A DNA stretch of 64,000 bases from Arthrobacter sp. Edens01 (GTDB taxonomy: Bacteria > Actinomycetota > Actinomycetes > Actinomycetales > Micrococcaceae): assembly GCF_001307035.1 (NCBI RefSeq), contig NZ_LKIU01000005.1:1226300-1290299 (forward strand). The letters are read 5' to 3'. Shown piece after piece: positions 29,645 through 37,531 of this stretch. The translations under genes were made by a program, and so were the position numbers. Each line of letters begins with the position of its first letter. The first letter of the stretch is position 1. The notes under the pieces were generated by a model, which saw only the letters and a program-made list of their open reading frames with translations, ran no database searches and was not told where the DNA came from.

Positions 29645-30706
29645 GTGACCAGGGTGCGGGAAGCATGGCACCGCCTGCGGCATTCCCGGGCGGTGCGGTG
29701 GATCAGCGTCGCCGTCATCATGCTCCTGGTGTTCGAATATGCGGTGCTGCCGCAGATCCTCGGCTCGGAGAACGTCATCAGTGCCCTGCAGCGCCTGCCG
29801 GTGGTACTGCTGGTGGCGGCGGTGGCCTTGGAGGCTTTGTCGCTTTGCTGTTACAGCGCACTGACTTCCGTAGTGCTTCCGGGGTCGGTGAAGCCCCGGT
29901 ACTTCACCCTGCTTCGCATCGACTTGAGCGACCTAGCCGTCAACCACGTTGTACCCGGGGGCGGGACGACCTCCGCCGCACTGCGGTACGAGCTCCTGAC
30001 CCGGTCGGGCGTGCGGCCCCAGAATGCGCTGAGCGCTGCCATGGTCCAGGTTGTCGGAGCCAACCTGGTACTCGGGGTCCTGTTCGGGGTTGGAGTGCTC
30101 ACCGCGCTTGGTGAGGTGCGGACCAACCGGTACTTCGTCACGGCGGGGATCATAGTGCTGGTGCTCCTGACCCTGAGCCTCGGTGTGCTCTCGGTGCTGG
30201 ACCGTCATCTGGACGCGGCCGTTCGGGTGGCACGCAGAACAGCGCGGCTGGTCCGGATCATCAAGCCCGATTCGGCAGAACGCTTCGTGCGGACCATGGC
30301 AGCTGAAACCGCCATGTTCCGCAGCGATCCGCGCCGCCTGGTCCGGGCGCTGGTCCTCTCGGTCTGTTACTGGGGCTTCGATGCCGCCTGTCTGTGGACG
30401 TTCCTGGCAGCTTTTGGCCACGCCCTGGGGCCCGGCGAGCTGCTCATTGCCTATTCCCTGGCGAATCTGGTGGCCCTGGCGCCGCTGACTCCCGGGGGAG
30501 TGGGACTGGTCGAAGGAGTCCTTGTGCCCACTCTGGCCGGATTCGGCGCACCCAACGATGCGGCTGTCCTGGCGGTCCTGTCCTGGCGGATCCTCAACTT
30601 CTGGCTGCCGATACCAGTCGGCGGGCTGGCCTGGCTGTCGCTGCGCTTTGGCGTGCTGCGCGGCAGTACGCAACCCGGTGGGCGTCTCAAAAAGGGCGGT
30701 GCGTGA
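29645..30706 (+). CDS. YbhN/LPG-synthase-like membrane protein (UPF0104)
   Basis: 353-residue integral membrane protein with about eight helices, similar to the flippase-like domain of lysylphosphatidylglycerol synthases (YbhN, UPF0104). NHVVPGGGTTSAALRYELL and ALAPLTPGGVGLVEG are the conserved signatures. There is no C-terminal aminoacyl-transfer domain, so it is not MprF itself; a lipid-handling role is inferred. GTG at 29645 has no Shine-Dalgarno and a poor -10 (TGTGCT). It converges with the UBP-finger gene. Confidence 0.85.
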   Translation: MTRVREAWHRLRHSRAVRWISVAVIMLLVFEYAVLPQILGSENVISALQRLPVVLLVAAVALEALSLCCYSALTSVVLPGSVKPRYFTLLRIDLSDLAVNHVVPGGGTTSAALRYELLTRSGVRPQNALSAAMVQVVGANLVLGVLFGVGVLTALGEVRTNRYFVTAGIIVLVLLTLSLGVLSVLDRHLDAAVRVARRTARLVRIIKPDSAERFVRTMAAETAMFRSDPRRLVRALVLSVCYWGFDAACLWTFLAAFGHALGPGELLIAYSLANLVALAPLTPGGVGLVEGVLVPTLAGFGAPNDAAVLAVLSWRILNFWLPIPVGGLAWLSLRFGVLRGSTQPGGRLKKGGA

Positions 30707-30711
30707 CGGTC

Positions 30712-31059
30712 CTAGTGCAGGTGGCTCATCCAGTCCGGCGGGACGCGCCCGGCCGGCCCGGGCACGGGCTGGTCTGCCGGATGCGCTTGGGGCGGGGCCA
30801 GCTGCGGTCCGGTGACTGCGGCATCCTGCGGATAGCTGTAAAACCAGTCTTCACCCGGTTCATAACTGCGGATAACCGGATGCCCGGTGGCCTGTTCGTG
30901 GGCCGTGGCGTGCTGGCCCGGTGATGTGTCGCAGCAGCCAATATGGCCGCACTCAGCGCAGCGCCTCAGGTGGAACCACCACCCTTCGGCCTCAGTGCAC
31001 TCCACGCAGCCGGGCCCCGTGGGCGGAACAGCGGGATTGATGCCTGGTACGGATTCCAT
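30712..31059 (-). CDS. UBP-type zinc finger protein
   Basis: 115-residue protein built around a single UBP zinc finger (about residues 18-80): CVECTEAEGWWFHLRRC, CAECGHIGCCD, QHATAHEQATGHPVI. In eukaryotes this fold binds the ubiquitin C-terminal Gly-Gly; bacterial versions have unknown ligands. The Pro-rich tail is disordered. ATG 31059 is chosen for the strong GAGGAGG 5 nt upstream. A connection with Pup (also ending Gly-Gly-Gln) is tempting but unsupported. Confidence 0.88.
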   Translation of the reverse strand: MESVPGINPAVPPTGPGCVECTEAEGWWFHLRRCAECGHIGCCDTSPGQHATAHEQATGHPVIRSYEPGEDWFYSYPQDAAVTGPQLAPPQAHPADQPVPGPAGRVPPDWMSHLH

Positions 31060-31151
31060 GGCGGCCTCCTCTGACGCACGGCTGGAGTCCCCCACAGTAG
31101 CGACTCCCGGCCGCGCCCAGAAGCGGTTACGGGAAAACGACGGGGGCCGCT

Positions 31152-31760
31152 TTACCCCTCGGGCTCGGTCCCGGCGCCGGGCGCCTCGCCTGAGTAGCCA
31201 ACGGTGAGTGTGTCCAGGACCGTCTGCCGGGTAAACACCCCGCTTCCCGGTTCCGTTTCGGTCAGCAGGTCGATGGTGAACAGAACCGTAGTGCTTGCGG
31301 CCGAGGGGTTGGCAGGGAGCGCAAAGCCGGATGTGTAGGCATACGGCGGTTCAAGTGCGAAGCTTCCCTGATCATTTGTGAGCTCCATGCCGAGGGCGTC
31401 CACCCGGGCATTGAAACGGGTGACCCGGACGGCTCCCGGACCCGGCGCGCCGTCGATCTTCACGCTCACGTTGATGATCGGTGAGGATTCAGATGTCCAG
31501 CCGGCCGGGTCCTCGTTGGTCCAGTAGTCCAGCACGAGAGTGTGCGAGGCCGCCCCGAGGCGGTGGCTGGTGGAACCCTCCGCCAGTTCGTTTTCTGCCG
31601 CGGGTCCCGGTTCCCGGGTTTCTGCACGGCTTTCCGAGGAGTCGCTGCTGCCTGGGAACCCGGGGACTGAGCACGCCTGCAGTCCCGGTATCAGTGCCGC
31701 GGCGGCCGCAATGCCTATGATCCGTCCTGCCCTGGATGCCCGGCGGTTTACGCCCGTCAT
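31152..31760 (-). CDS. Putative lipoprotein coupled to a glycosyltransferase
   Basis: 202-residue secreted lipoprotein: signal peptide with lipobox LQAC, a Ser/Glu-rich linker, then a beta-rich domain (HTLVLDYWTNEDPAGW; SSPIINVSVKIDG; FNARVDALGMELTNDQGSF) with no family I can name. Its ATG overlaps the glycosyltransferase stop by 4 bp, so the two are translationally coupled. That suggests a partner in export, binding or assembly of the glycan made by the enzyme. Confidence 0.75.
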   Translation of the reverse strand: MTGVNRRASRAGRIIGIAAAAALIPGLQACSVPGFPGSSDSSESRAETREPGPAAENELAEGSTSHRLGAASHTLVLDYWTNEDPAGWTSESSPIINVSVKIDGAPGPGAVRVTRFNARVDALGMELTNDQGSFALEPPYAYTSGFALPANPSAASTTVLFTIDLLTETEPGSGVFTRQTVLDTLTVGYSGEAPGAGTEPEG

Positions 31761-33175
31761 ACCTTGAACCCCCGGTGCCGGCGCAGTGCCTTGCGCAGCA
31801 TGAAGAGCGTCTGGACAAGCGTGGTGATGTACAGGATCGGCCAGCCGATGGCCAGCACGGCGGACTGCACGCCACCGGGAAGGTTGAGCCACGCGAAGGT
31901 CAGGCCCGCGATGATGACCAGGGCCACCAGGGCGGGCATCAGGAAACCGTAGCCTGCGCCCCGCTCCGCCCGGGCCTGTGCGGCCCAGTTGTCGGTTTGC
32001 TGCTTGGAGAAGAACTTGGCCCAGGCGCGGACAAAATGACCGATTCGCAGCCAAAGGTAGAGCTCAGCCGGGACCGCGAGTAACGCGAAGGCGATATCCC
32101 GTGCGCTCCGGTCCTTGAGGGACAGAGCGATGCGGAAATTAAGGAGCACGGCAACCAGCGGCGGGATGAGCCAGAACCAGTAGAAGACGTAGGCACCTAT
32201 GCTGAGCGAGGCGGCGAGCAGCAGGATGAAACCCATTCGGGTGACGATATTGAACAGCATGGAGACGTTCTCGCTCCAGCGCAGCCGCAGGTTCGGGTGC
32301 AGCGGCTGGCCCGGTGTATTGCTCCGCTGTCCCGGCCACATGAGGTCGATTGCCCCGTAGTTCCATTTCACCTGCTGGCCGTCCAGTGCCCGCAGGGTCT
32401 CCATGCCTCCCACTGAGGCACGGGCCCGGGCTGAAATCTTGGTGGCGTAGCCGATGCTTTTGATCTGCAGTGAGAGCAGCGAATCCTCAACCTCTGAGTC
32501 CTTAACCCACGGCGTGGCCTGGCGGTTGTCCACCATGACGTTCTTCAGGGCATCCATCGACAGGATGGAGCACTGGCCGCCAAGGACCGCCATGTTCCGG
32601 CCCCGCAGCAGATTGTCCATATTGAAGGCGGCGAACTGCGCCCGCTGCCCGGTTGTGAGGTATTTGGCGATCATGCCCTTCTTCGTCTCGGCGACCGTGT
32701 AGATCGCCGAGACGCCGCCGACCCGGGGATCGCTGAGGATCTCTTTCTCAAGGTGCTCTACGGCGTGCTTATCCAGGATCGTGTCCCCGTCCACTCCGAG
32801 GAAGTAGTCGTAGTCGTCGCAGACCTGGCTGAAGCCGTAATTGAGGGCGCCGACCTTCTTGTCCGTATTGACGCCGATGTCGTGGACAAAAACCTCGGTC
32901 TGGAAGGTGAGGTCCTGGTACGTGTGTTCGTGGGGCCCGGCGAACTCCCTGGCAAGGTAGAACGTCTCGTCATCGGTATTATTGATGACCACATGGATGA
33001 CGTCCGGCAGCCGTGTCTGCTTCAGGAGTGCGTTGAGGACATCGACTATGGTGTCCTCTTCGTTGTATGCCGGAATGACGCAGGCAATGGTTGCCCGGTC
33101 CGATGATTTCTCTGCTGTCTTCCGCTGGACCACTTTCAAGTAGCCGGCGTTGGGCAGTTCCTGATCCGTGAGCAT
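31757..33175 (-). CDS. Membrane GT2 family glycosyltransferase
   Basis: 472-residue inverting GT-A glycosyltransferase of family 2. N-terminal catalytic domain: VIPAYNEEDTI (nucleotide site), FLGVDGDTILD (DxD metal site), GGQCSILS, and KDSEVEDSLLSLQIKSIGY (the ED catalytic-base motif), then five or so membrane helices (about 290-460). The layout resembles processive membrane synthases of the hyaluronan/cellulose/N-acetylglucosaminyl type, but a clear QxxRW motif is not visible, so product and processivity are open. GAGGAAGG precedes the ATG by 4 nt. Its promoter region contains two perfect palindromes. Confidence 0.85.
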   Translation of the reverse strand: MLTDQELPNAGYLKVVQRKTAEKSSDRATIACVIPAYNEEDTIVDVLNALLKQTRLPDVIHVVINNTDDETFYLAREFAGPHEHTYQDLTFQTEVFVHDIGVNTDKKVGALNYGFSQVCDDYDYFLGVDGDTILDKHAVEHLEKEILSDPRVGGVSAIYTVAETKKGMIAKYLTTGQRAQFAAFNMDNLLRGRNMAVLGGQCSILSMDALKNVMVDNRQATPWVKDSEVEDSLLSLQIKSIGYATKISARARASVGGMETLRALDGQQVKWNYGAIDLMWPGQRSNTPGQPLHPNLRLRWSENVSMLFNIVTRMGFILLLAASLSIGAYVFYWFWLIPPLVAVLLNFRIALSLKDRSARDIAFALLAVPAELYLWLRIGHFVRAWAKFFSKQQTDNWAAQARAERGAGYGFLMPALVALVIIAGLTFAWLNLPGGVQSAVLAIGWPILYITTLVQTLFMLRKALRRHRGFKV

Positions 33176-33233
33176 GGAGCCTTCCTCTAGGCGTCTGTAG
33201 CACCGCTTGCAGTCGCCATTTTTACAGCGGAAA

Positions 33234-33288
33234 TACTCGAGTAATCGAAAGTTTCCCGCAGGAATTGCTCAAATTTGGACTCAGTCCA
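33234..33288. promoter_or_regulatory. Two palindromes upstream of the GT2 gene
   Basis: TACTCGAGTA (33234-33243) and TGGACT-C-AGTCCA (33276-33288). The first lies inside a possible - strand promoter (TTCGAT-N17-TGTAAA). Candidate operator sites for an unknown regulator. Confidence 0.35.
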
Positions 33289-33377
33289 GAAATGTTGACG
33301 CGGAGTACGGGTGTCCAGTCGGGGGAGTTGGGCTCAGCGCGTGCAGGATGCCCGGTTACCTGGATGACAGGGCAGCG

Positions 33378-33524
33378 TCAGAGCAGCTGGGCCAGGACTG
33401 CAGCTGCGGCCAGCAGAAGCATGAGGGCTCCCTGAACCGGTTTGGTCAGCCGGGCGGCTTTGCCCAGCAGCCCGTCGGGCACCTGGTGCATAAGCCAGTT
33501 GCGGCCGGCGTTTATTTTGCGCAT
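33378..33524 (-). CDS. Small membrane protein, 48 aa
   Basis: Short ORF with AAGGGG 9 nt before the ATG. Sequence begins MRKINAGRNWLMHQVPDGLL, then a basic amphipathic stretch (KAARLTKPVQ) and a C-terminal hydrophobic helix GALMLLLAAAAVLAQLL. The layout is a single-span small membrane protein. Codon third positions are GC-rich as in neighbouring genes. No family recognised. An inverted repeat CACTA-N5-TAGTG (33565-33579) lies 40 bp upstream. Confidence 0.5.
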   Translation of the reverse strand: MRKINAGRNWLMHQVPDGLLGKAARLTKPVQGALMLLLAAAAVLAQLL

Positions 33525-33794
33525 TGCGACGTACCCCTTTCGGCAGGATCTCCGGCGATGCCTGCACTAGTTTTTAGTGTGCGTTCTCCCGGCGGCCTGT
33601 TTCCAACCGGAGAGCCATGATCTTCGCTACGGGCGGGCGTGGGGAAAGGAACACCCTTACTGCGCCGGTGCCTGCGCTCAATGTCGTGCCGGGCACAACC
33701 GCCGGTGAAGTCGCACACTGCGGCCGCCGGCGTGCCCCGGGGTGAAGCGGAATCGCGCCGGGATGCATTCAGGGCAGCGTCCTACCCTGAAAAA
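33525..33794. other. Divergent intergenic region
   Basis: 270 bp between the small membrane ORF and the esterase gene. It holds the CACTA-N5-TAGTG repeat (33565-33579) and the leaderless -10 TACCCT (33783-33788) of the esterase. I see no RNA gene. Confidence 0.4.
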
Positions 33795-34850
33795 ATGAAG
33801 ATTCTGCCCCTGGCGGCAGCAGGGTTCATGGCTGGAGCCGTAGCCGCAGCCGGAACACTGGCCGCAACAGCTATCCATAAAGATCCAAGACCCTCGGCAC
33901 TGTTTATCCGCGGAGTGTTTTCAAGCGGCGGCAAGGTCCAGCTGCGCACGCTTCGAAAGCATGTTCCGTCCGGGGGAGTCAGGGCGCACCGCTCGCTTCC
34001 GTACCTGGGCCGCAGCGGCCGCCAGTCCATGGACCTCTTCCTGCCCATGGACACCGGTGACGGTCCCCATCCCGTGGTTGTCTGGGTGCACGGAGGCGCG
34101 TGGATATCCGGCTCCAAGGAGAACGTTGCTCCATACCTGGAAATCCTGTCCGGCCAGGGCTACGCGGTAGCCGGGGCCGGATATTCAATTTCTCCCGAAG
34201 CCAGTTACCCCCAGGCCGTGATCGAGCTGAACCAGGCGCTCGGATACCTGCGGGAACATGCGGGGGAGTACGGCCTTGATCCGGACCGGATTGTCCTGGC
34301 CGGTGATTCTGCCGGGGCCCAGCTGGCCGCGCAGCTGGCACTGATCATCACGGACCCTGACTACGCCGGCCGGACCGGGGTAACCCCGGCCGCAGCACCG
34401 GAACATCTTCGCGGGATGCTCCTGTTCTGCGGTGTATACGATCTGAAGACCATGTCGAAGCTAACCGGTCCGCTGGGCTGGGGCTTCCGGACCGCGCTCT
34501 GGGCTTACACCGGCAGCAAGGACTGGGCCTCCACTCCCGCAGCGGAGCATATGTCGATCGTCGACCACGTCAGCGCCAAATTCCCGCCGTCATTCATATC
34601 CGGCGGCAACGGCGATTACCTCACCGAACAGCAGTCCAAGCCGCTGGCTGACAGGCTCGAGCAACTGGGCGTCCCGGTGGTCCGCAGGTTCTGGCCCAAG
34701 GACCACAAGCCTGCCCTGGGACATGAATACCAGTTCAAGCTTCAGCTGCGGGAAGCGCGGATGGCACTGGCGGAGACGCTCAATTTCCTGGATACGGTGA
34801 CCGGGGAAAAAACGGTTCCGGTCCGCTCCGACTTCCAAGCTACGGCTTAG
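33795..34850 (+). CDS. Alpha/beta hydrolase (HSL/BD-FAE-like esterase)
   Basis: 351-residue esterase. N-terminal hydrophobic segment (residues 2-27) acts as a membrane anchor or signal, placing the enzyme at or outside the membrane. HGGAWISG is the oxyanion motif, AGDSAGAQ the nucleophile elbow, GNGDYL the Asp region and DHKPALGHEY the His region, as in carboxylesterases of the hormone-sensitive-lipase group. Substrate unknown. TACCCT ends 6 nt before the ATG, suggesting a leaderless mRNA; the longer open frame upstream is not coding. Confidence 0.85.
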   Translation: MKILPLAAAGFMAGAVAAAGTLAATAIHKDPRPSALFIRGVFSSGGKVQLRTLRKHVPSGGVRAHRSLPYLGRSGRQSMDLFLPMDTGDGPHPVVVWVHGGAWISGSKENVAPYLEILSGQGYAVAGAGYSISPEASYPQAVIELNQALGYLREHAGEYGLDPDRIVLAGDSAGAQLAAQLALIITDPDYAGRTGVTPAAAPEHLRGMLLFCGVYDLKTMSKLTGPLGWGFRTALWAYTGSKDWASTPAAEHMSIVDHVSAKFPPSFISGGNGDYLTEQQSKPLADRLEQLGVPVVRRFWPKDHKPALGHEYQFKLQLREARMALAETLNFLDTVTGEKTVPVRSDFQATA

Positions 34851-34866
34851 CGACCGGCGCGGCATA

Positions 34867-34909
34867 GAAATGCCGGTCCACCCCAATGAAGGGTGCGGAC
34901 CGGCATTTC
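34867..34909. terminator. Bidirectional terminator esterase / SDR
   Basis: GAAATGCCGGTCC (34867-34879) and its exact complement (34897-34909) with a CCC/GGG inner pairing. Separates convergent genes. Confidence 0.82.
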
Positions 34910-34917
34910 GCTGTGGG

Positions 34918-35709
34918 CTAGGACTGCCAGATGTCGTCGCCGCGCAGGGTGGCGTCTGCGCCGCCGTCGCAGTAGATGGTCTGGCCGGCGAGGTGGGAGT
35001 TCTCTTCGCTGGCAAGCCAGGCAAGGAGCCGGGCGATGACAACGGGCTCAGAGTGGCCGTTTAGCGGCATCGGCACGTTTTCGTCGACCATCTTGACGCC
35101 CTCGGGCGTGGCCAGGAGCTCCTTGGTCATTGCGGTCAGCACGGTGCCCGGTGCAACGGCGTTCAACGGGATGCCGTTGCCTGCGTAGAGATCGCTGACC
35201 GAAGCGCGGCGGACCCAACGGCTGAGGGCACGTTTGGAGGACGGGTAGTTCAGGTATCCGATCTGCGGACCCTGGTCGGCAAGCTTCTGTCCGATCTGGC
35301 GGGCCAGGGCCTCGTCTCCGGCCAGCATGGCATCGACCAGCTCGGGGGAGTTGGGCTGCAGCGAGGCCATGGAACTGACTACGACGGCGCGCGGGGCCTC
35401 GCTGCGTGCCAGTACCGGGGCGAGGCGGTCAAGGAACTCGGTGACTCCGAAGAAATTGACGGAGACCGTCAGCGGAACCGGGGCAGAAATGCCGGCGCAG
35501 GCAATGACGGCATCTATGGTGCCGCCGGCAAGCTCCACGGCGCGGTCAACGGCGATCTGGCGTCCCTCGGGGGTGCTGAGGTCGGCTTCTACCTCGGCAT
35601 TGCGCAGGTCAACACCAATGACGGTGTTGCCCCGTTCTTTCAGCAGCTGCGCAGTGGCTGCGCCAATGCCGGAGGCGGACCCGGTGACGATATAAGTACG
35701 TGTAGTCAT
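34918..35709 (-). CDS. SDR family oxidoreductase
   Basis: 263-residue short-chain dehydrogenase/reductase. NAD(P)-binding GSASGIG (residues 10-16), Asp34 in VIGVDLR favouring NAD, IACAGIS in place of the NNAG motif, catalytic Ser in VVVSSMAS, and YPSSK (Tyr/Lys). Resembles 3-alpha-hydroxysteroid dehydrogenase/carbonyl reductase-like members, but the substrate is not determined. TAGTCT ends 6 nt upstream of the ATG, so probably leaderless. Confidence 0.88.
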   Translation of the reverse strand: MTTRTYIVTGSASGIGAATAQLLKERGNTVIGVDLRNAEVEADLSTPEGRQIAVDRAVELAGGTIDAVIACAGISAPVPLTVSVNFFGVTEFLDRLAPVLARSEAPRAVVVSSMASLQPNSPELVDAMLAGDEALARQIGQKLADQGPQIGYLNYPSSKRALSRWVRRASVSDLYAGNGIPLNAVAPGTVLTAMTKELLATPEGVKMVDENVPMPLNGHSEPVVIARLLAWLASEENSHLAGQTIYCDGGADATLRGDDIWQS

Positions 35710-35721
35710 ACTTCGAGACTA

Positions 35722-36340
35722 CTCCCGGTTTCCGCGTGGTATAGCGGCTGCGGAGCGCTTGCGTCCCTGCCGGGGCAGAATGGAAATCTGCCGTGTGAAT
35801 GTGCCGCCGGGGGACCCCTTCCGAAACGCTAGTTGACATAATGTAGATTATCGGCGAACGAGGCAGGGGCCTGAAAGGAGTCCCCCCGGGCGTTTGTACC
35901 AACCCCTGGGCCAAGTGCCGATCCTCTCCGTAACGCGGCCGCGGTTGTGCCGGGCCTGATCCGGCCAAATGCTTTTGGCGCGCCGCAAAGCGATCCGTGC
36001 TGCGCAGGCAAGGATTTCGCACGAGGTACCTCACGTGTTTTTGCTCATGTTCGCCGTGTTCGCGTCCGCGTTCTTGGGTTGACATAATCTCCCCCGCAGC
36101 CAGCTGCGCGGCCGTGGACAGGTTTACATAACGCCTGTCTGTCCGGCGGGAACAAATCGGCGGGGTGCTTCGTTGTAGGTGGCGTTGACCTGCAAAGATG
36201 CTGGAGATTCCGCTGAAAGGCGGCTGTTGGCCCTTGATGGACGAGGGCTTGCTTCCCTGGATGCGTGATGTCCTGCGGCCTGGGTGGTCTCCCGGTGCCG
36301 GAGCAGATCATCAGGGTTATCTATTTTTTTCACAGTTGGA
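35722..36340. other. Long intergenic region with repeated 11-mer and two doubtful small ORFs
   Basis: About 620 bp without a convincing gene. It contains two copies of GTTGACATAAT (35832-35842 and 36078-36088), the first merging into ATAAT-GTAG-ATTAT, and a CAGGGG/CCCCTG pairing (35864-35869 / 35903-35908). Two weak ORFs: 37 codons at 35969-36082 (+) with a hydrophobic C-terminal helix, and 69 codons at 36124-36333 (-) starting GTG with a Lys-rich beginning. Neither has a Shine-Dalgarno. GC and codon use are unremarkable. Confidence 0.4.
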
Positions 36341-36348
36341 CCTATTCA

Positions 36349-36385
36349 GAAGCCGTTTGGTGTGTTAGACGGCTTCGGCTATATG
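36349..36385 (+). promoter_or_regulatory. Promoter and inverted repeat before the DUF4193 gene
   Basis: TTGGTG (36357-36362), 17-bp spacer, TATATG (36380-36385). GAAGCCGT (36349-36356) and ACGGCTTC (36368-36375) form an 8-bp inverted repeat straddling the -35, placed like an operator. Confidence 0.5.
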
Positions 36386-36430
36386 ATCTACGCTCGAACC
36401 CCCCACGATTTCAGGAGAAAAGCACTACAC

Positions 36431-36736
36431 ATGGCTACCGATTACGATGCACCCCGCGTCAAAGAAGAAGACCAGCCCACGGACTCTTTGGAGGGGCTGA
36501 AGGCCCAGCAGCGCGGCGGAGCGATGACGGCAGTTATCGACGTCGAGGAATCTGACGCCATCGACGGGTTCGACCTCCCCGGCGCGGACCTCTCCGGTGA
36601 AGAACTGCTGATCAAGGTTGTCCCGGCACAGGCAGACGAATTCACCTGCATGTCCTGCTTCCTGGTCCGCCACCGCTCCCAGATCGCCCTGGAGAAGAAG
36701 AACGGCGACAAGTACTGCGTGGACTGCGAGGGCTAA
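36431..36736 (+). CDS. DUF4193 zinc-ribbon protein
   Basis: 101-residue acidic protein of the actinobacterial DUF4193 family, unknown function. Disordered acidic N-terminus, then the conserved C-terminal knuckle CMSCFLVRHRSQIA ... YCVDCEG, four Cys that should bind zinc. AGGAG lies upstream of the ATG at a long spacing. Own promoter and own terminator, so it is a small monocistronic unit, probably highly expressed. The family often lies beside dut, not seen here. Confidence 0.9.
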   Translation: MATDYDAPRVKEEDQPTDSLEGLKAQQRGGAMTAVIDVEESDAIDGFDLPGADLSGEELLIKVVPAQADEFTCMSCFLVRHRSQIALEKKNGDKYCVDCEG

Positions 36737-36761
36737 GACTCTCCCCCGCACAAAGACGACT

Positions 36762-36797
36762 GAAGCTGCCCGTATCGCACCTGATACGGGCAGCTTC
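36762..36797 (+). terminator. Terminator of the DUF4193 gene
   Basis: GAAGCTGCCCGTATC (36762-36776), loop GCACCT, exact complement (36783-36797): a 15-bp perfect stem. Confidence 0.85.
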
Positions 36798-36843
36798 TGC
36801 GTTCCGGAAGGGCTGCGCTGCCGGCCAGGGTTCCGCGGGACCC

Positions 36844-36849
36844 TAAAAT
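36844..36849 (+). promoter_or_regulatory. -10 element of def
   Basis: TAAAAT ends 6 nt before the GTG start of def, one of the clearest leaderless promoters in the window. Confidence 0.6.
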
Positions 36850-36855
36850 GGAGCC

Positions 36856-37497
36856 GTGATCTACGAATCCGGTGCAGCAGAGTCTCCTGCTGCCATACGT
36901 TCCCTGGTCCTGCCGATTCTCGAGGAGGAGCTGGTACCCATAGTCCAGCTGGGGCACCCGGTGCTCCGCCGGCCTGCTGTCCCCTTCGACGGACAGCTGG
37001 ACCCTGAGGAGCTCAAGGCACTGACCGCCTTGATGCGCCGCGTCATGCACCATGCCCCCGGCGTCGGACTCGCAGCACCCCAGATCGGAATACCGCTGCG
37101 GCTGGCTGTACTGGAAGACGCCTACGCCCCGGATCCGGAAGCTGCTGAGGTCCGGGAACGCACGCCGCTGGATTTCTTCACCATCATCAATCCGCGCTAC
37201 GAACCCCTGGACGGCAGGACTGCCGCCTTCTACGAGGGATGTCTGTCCTTCGAGGGTTATCAGGGCGTGGTGGAACGGCACCATTCCGTGCGGCTGGATT
37301 ACGACGACGAGCTGGGGAACGTGCAGCAGCGCACTTTCTCCGGATGGCCGGCACGGATCGTCCAGCACGAAACCGACCATCTCAACGGCGTCGTCTATGT
37401 GGACAAGGTCATGACCCGTTCACTCACTTCCAACGCTGAGTACATCCGCTGGGCGGCGCCGGAAATCGACGAAGCCCGGCGCGTCCTGGGGTTCTAG
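36856..37497 (+). CDS. def: Peptide deformylase
   Basis: 213-residue iron/zinc hydrolase removing the N-formyl group from nascent proteins. The three active-site motifs are complete: GVGLAAPQIG, EGCLSF (Cys metal ligand) and QHETDHLNG (His metal ligands and catalytic Glu). Longer than the minimal enzyme by an N-terminal 25-residue lead and an acidic insert (YAPDPEAAEVRER). Given that leaderless mRNAs start on fMet-tRNA without a Shine-Dalgarno, the gene itself appears leaderless. It converges with the S9 peptidase. Confidence 0.95.
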   Translation: MIYESGAAESPAAIRSLVLPILEEELVPIVQLGHPVLRRPAVPFDGQLDPEELKALTALMRRVMHHAPGVGLAAPQIGIPLRLAVLEDAYAPDPEAAEVRERTPLDFFTIINPRYEPLDGRTAAFYEGCLSFEGYQGVVERHHSVRLDYDDELGNVQQRTFSGWPARIVQHETDHLNGVVYVDKVMTRSLTSNAEYIRWAAPEIDEARRVLGF

Positions 37498-37531
37498 CCC
37501 AGGATGCACCGGGCCCTTCCATCCCGGTAGC

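Noticed and set aside
30712-31059. Treating the UBP finger protein as a Pup receptor
   Set aside because: The fold recognises a free Gly-Gly tail in eukaryotic ubiquitin; Pup ends Gly-Gly-Gln/Glu and the gene is 25 kb away. Kept only as a test suggestion.
37508-37528. ACCGGG/CCCGGT hairpin between def and the S9 peptidase gene
   Set aside because: Six pairs with a 9-nt loop and no T-run; too weak to call as a terminator.
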